In this document: positions 61,805-64,000 of the stretch, piece after piece | Numbering within the stretch: position 1 is the stretch's first letter | Layout of the letters: every line of letters begins with the position of its first letter | Source: Membranipora membranacea | Lineage: Eukaryota > Bryozoa > Gymnolaemata > Cheilostomatida > Membraniporidae | Direction of reading: 5' to 3' | NCBI GenBank assembly: GCA_914767715.1 | Contig: OU612074.1 | Span: 5,223,501 to 5,287,500, forward strand | DNA: 64,000 nt | Made by a program: the position numbers and the translations under genes | The notes under the pieces: generated by a model | The model's input: only the letters and a program-made list of their open reading frames with translations | Databases searched by the model: none | Told to the model about the DNA's origin: nothing

Positions 61805-62386
61805 GAGAATCAGCTATCAAACCTTGTCGCAGCTCCCCGACCTCGTTTAGAGGAATGTCCGTGGTCAATTTCACATCAGATGCTTCTATTGCATTGTGAA
61901 TCTCAAAGAGGCACCACGCTCTACGAATCGGCTTTGAATCGTTCCAGGGTGAAAGAACAAGTAGCACCTGACCTATTTCCTTGATACTGTCGCGAAATGT
62001 TGAGCAGAACCAATCAAAATCTTTATTCATCACTTCGTTCTGATTGTTAGTGAATAAGTCAAACCAAAAGTATGAGTCAGGGTGTTTCACTGCATGCTGC
62101 TCCATACAGCTAACGTCATAGAATTTATACCTCCATGCATGTGACACAAATACTGTAGGTCAAGATACAAGAGGTACGCCTGTCTCAGGATCTGTTTTAC
62201 CTACTGACTTTTGTATAAAGCCGTACCGGTCCCTTCAGTCTCTGGTTTGACATGTTGCCTGTTTATTTGAGATGTAGTGAGATGATCACTTATCACATTT
62301 GGGTGGTCCTTTATGATTTTCCGTCATGCTGTTATGTGCATTCCCAAAATCTCCTGCCCCTCATCTGCAATACACACAAGAAGAGG

Positions 62387-62443
62387 TATTCATTTCCACC
62401 CAAACTGTAGATTACTAGTCTACAGTTTGGGTGAAAATGAATA
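62387..62443. repeat. 25-bp hairpin, 7-nt loop, one mismatch
   Basis: TATTCATTTCCACCCAAACT+GTAGA and its reverse complement surround TTACTAG. Confidence 0.9.
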
Positions 62444-64000
62444 CATGAGTAACCCATAATAAAAGGTCTGTCCCTGTATTGTGTAGATCAGCCATGCTCA
62501 ACCTCGGCCAAATCGGCCATTTCGGCCAAATAGGAAATTTTTTTCGGCCAAATGCACCCTCACCACAGAAAAAAGTTGAGACACATTTTCACATCTTGTT
62601 CAAAAATAAAAAAGTATGAAGGAAATTCCACAAGGTGTACATAATCTTCAGTATTCTGTCATATCTGAAAGTCCAGTTATCACACATTAAAAAGTCCAAG
62701 TAATGCTCTCTTGCAGTAAATAGGAATTCCTACTTACCTTACCTTACTTACAGTGATGTATTCATAGGTAGGACCAGAGGGGCCATGGCCCTACCACTTA
62801 TTCAGGAGGTCAATTTTGAAAAAAAAAATGTTGCCATAAGAGGTATGAATACACATTGACTTTAGTTATGTTTGTCAGTATCAGCTGCCCCTTTTGTTAT
62901 ACAAAGGGATTTGTGAAGCTATAGCTGTGATGTAGTTGTTTTATAATGTTAAATTTCTGCTTGTCATGAGGTTTTGAGTTCATCAATACATCTAAGACTG
63001 AATAATGTGACTATCCTTCTTCGCCATTGCCCGCCTCAAAACATAATTTTGGGCCAAACTTGAACAAAAAGCCTCGGAACATTGCACGTTCTAAATTGGT
63101 TGCAGAGAGGGATCGAGCATGTCAAAGTTTAATGTTTTTGCAATTTTGTGGCATCTCTGTGGTGGCTGGTAGATTGAGAATTTTGATGAAAACTTGCTCA
63201 CACAGAAACGATTATTACGATTATTAAATCAATTCATGGTCAGTATAACGATATCACATATTTTACTGACTGTTGAGTCGGTAATTCGAGATCTGGTACC
63301 TACCTCCTACGACTCTCTTGTGTAATTAGCAACCACCATTTTAAAATTTGACATATTTTACTGTTCATCCCCATTCCATAATATGTTCACCATTTTTTTT
63401 AAATTCTAAGTATCAATCACAGTAGGGTTACAATGATGTCCCTTTCTGTTACACTAATATCCTGGGGCCAATTACTTAACATAATTATGACTTCATTTGC
63501 TCCATCAACTCTCAATAATCACAAGGAGCGTAGTTTAGACTATGCCAATAATCAGTACTCATACTACTTGCTGTGACACCAAGTTTGAGTTTTTTTAGCA
63601 TCAGTCAGCATATTTTCAGTAGTCAGTGGTTCTGTGGATAATATGGCCTCATTCACATATCAATTCTCTCCACTTAGGCGTGTAGGACAGTTGATACAAA
63701 GTAAATCCTCGCTCATCTGGGGAGCGATGTTGTACATTTTTATTAGTAGCAAAGTTTTCTGATAATTCTGCTAGCATAGTTTAGCTGATGTATTCTATTT
63801 ATGCAGTTGCTCCCAATATTAACAGATTGCACAAAATATAACGTAGGGTATGGTACAACACAGAAGAGTTGAACATAAGTATTTTGTTGGGCCATCATAC
63901 TCATTACTAAGAGTTTTCCGTGCTTACAAAAATTGTGAGCCAACAATTCGAATGGAATGCTTTCATTTTCCATCATGATGATACGAAAAGAAAAGATTTG
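62444..64000. other. Intergenic, no gene recognised
   Basis: A short run of TCGGCCAAAT-type repeats at 62505-62555; otherwise AT-rich with no supported exon. Confidence 0.4.

Larger units (their letters stand above)
59563..62285 (-). pseudogene. TIR-like/TPR gene, decayed copy A with two insertions
   Basis: Reading from 62285, a one-base loss in the GTGTA(A)FIQ segment and a TGA (VS*PTVFVSHAW) precede the TIR-like domain (WRYKFYDV, YFWFDLFTNNQNE, VLLVLSPWN, IRRAWCLFEIHNAIEA). A 404-bp SINE dimer interrupts it at 61007-61804, between 62-bp direct repeats. The linker and TPRs follow: RGWYIEQLEFLIKREPENAE, KAPDIATSYNNIANVCY, DHPYVGASYNNMAVVY. Repeat C (59935-60286) breaks a TPR after ALEYYYRA. 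The reading resumes at TLGETHPDEAESYN, meets TGA (ENF*ES) and ends at about 59563. TPR-TIR-like proteins of this type are expanded in several invertebrates; their role, possibly immune or scaffolding, is inference. The 256-codon ORF at 60189-60962 is the best-preserved piece. Confidence 0.88.

Noticed and set aside
1-64000. CRISPR arrays, bacterial operons, ribosome binding sites, rRNA
   Set aside because: None seen; the window is clearly eukaryotic.

Overview
This is a piece of an animal (metazoan) nuclear genome. The evidence is AT-rich DNA, genes split by phase-compatible GT-AG introns, SINEs, TTAA-flanked DNA transposons, long microsatellites, and families of animal type: RPAP2, a MADF-BESS regulator, a secreted C-type lectin and a TIR-like/TPR family. 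The gene content suits a marine invertebrate. I cannot name the phylum from sequence alone. All gene models below were joined by hand from splice sites and reading phase.

Layout. (1) 1-6.0 kb, minus strand: RPAP2, the RNA polymerase II CTD phosphatase/assembly factor, in eleven recognisable coding exons; its 3' end lies left of the window. A tRNA-derived SINE and a small hairpin MITE sit in its introns. (2) 8.6-10.5 kb: a TTAA-flanked transposon with another TTAA transposon nested in it. (3) 10.65-16.8 kb, plus strand: a complete six-exon MADF-BESS protein. Its third intron carries a second nested transposon, a tandem dimer of a U2 snRNA-headed repeat and another repeat. A dead copy of its last exon lies at 17.8-18.2 kb. 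(4) 22.8-23.6 kb: two short, inverted, possibly coding segments. (5) 26.3-28.1 kb, plus strand: a complete three-exon secreted C-type lectin with a TATA box. (6) 34.0-35.0 kb: about 960 bp of uninterrupted (ATGG)n. (7) 38.1-41.9 kb, plus strand: a secreted cysteine-rich peptide gene with a TATA box and two alternative in-phase last exons. (8) 49.6-50.3 kb and 53.1-53.9 kb, minus strand: two tiny three-exon genes for secreted peptides. The second has the layout of an amidated neuropeptide/hormone precursor and has a dead partial duplicate at 51.6-52.3 kb. (9) 55-56.4 kb: an 87-bp satellite, a hairpin MITE and a RNase H remnant of a LINE. (10) 57.5-62.3 kb, minus strand: two tandem decayed copies of a TIR-like/TPR gene, each with a 10-bp-period minisatellite just 3' of it.

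The intact genes are not an operon. RPAP2 (transcription) and the MADF-BESS gene (DNA-binding regulator) are divergent neighbours separated by about 4.6 kb of transposon-rich DNA. The lectin and the three small peptide genes are secreted products with short 5' exons. The most unusual patterns are: four separate micro-duplications placed exactly on 5' splice sites of the two regulatory genes; two different TTAA transposons sitting in the same TTAA of two copies of a host element; and the unrecognised amidated-peptide precursor.
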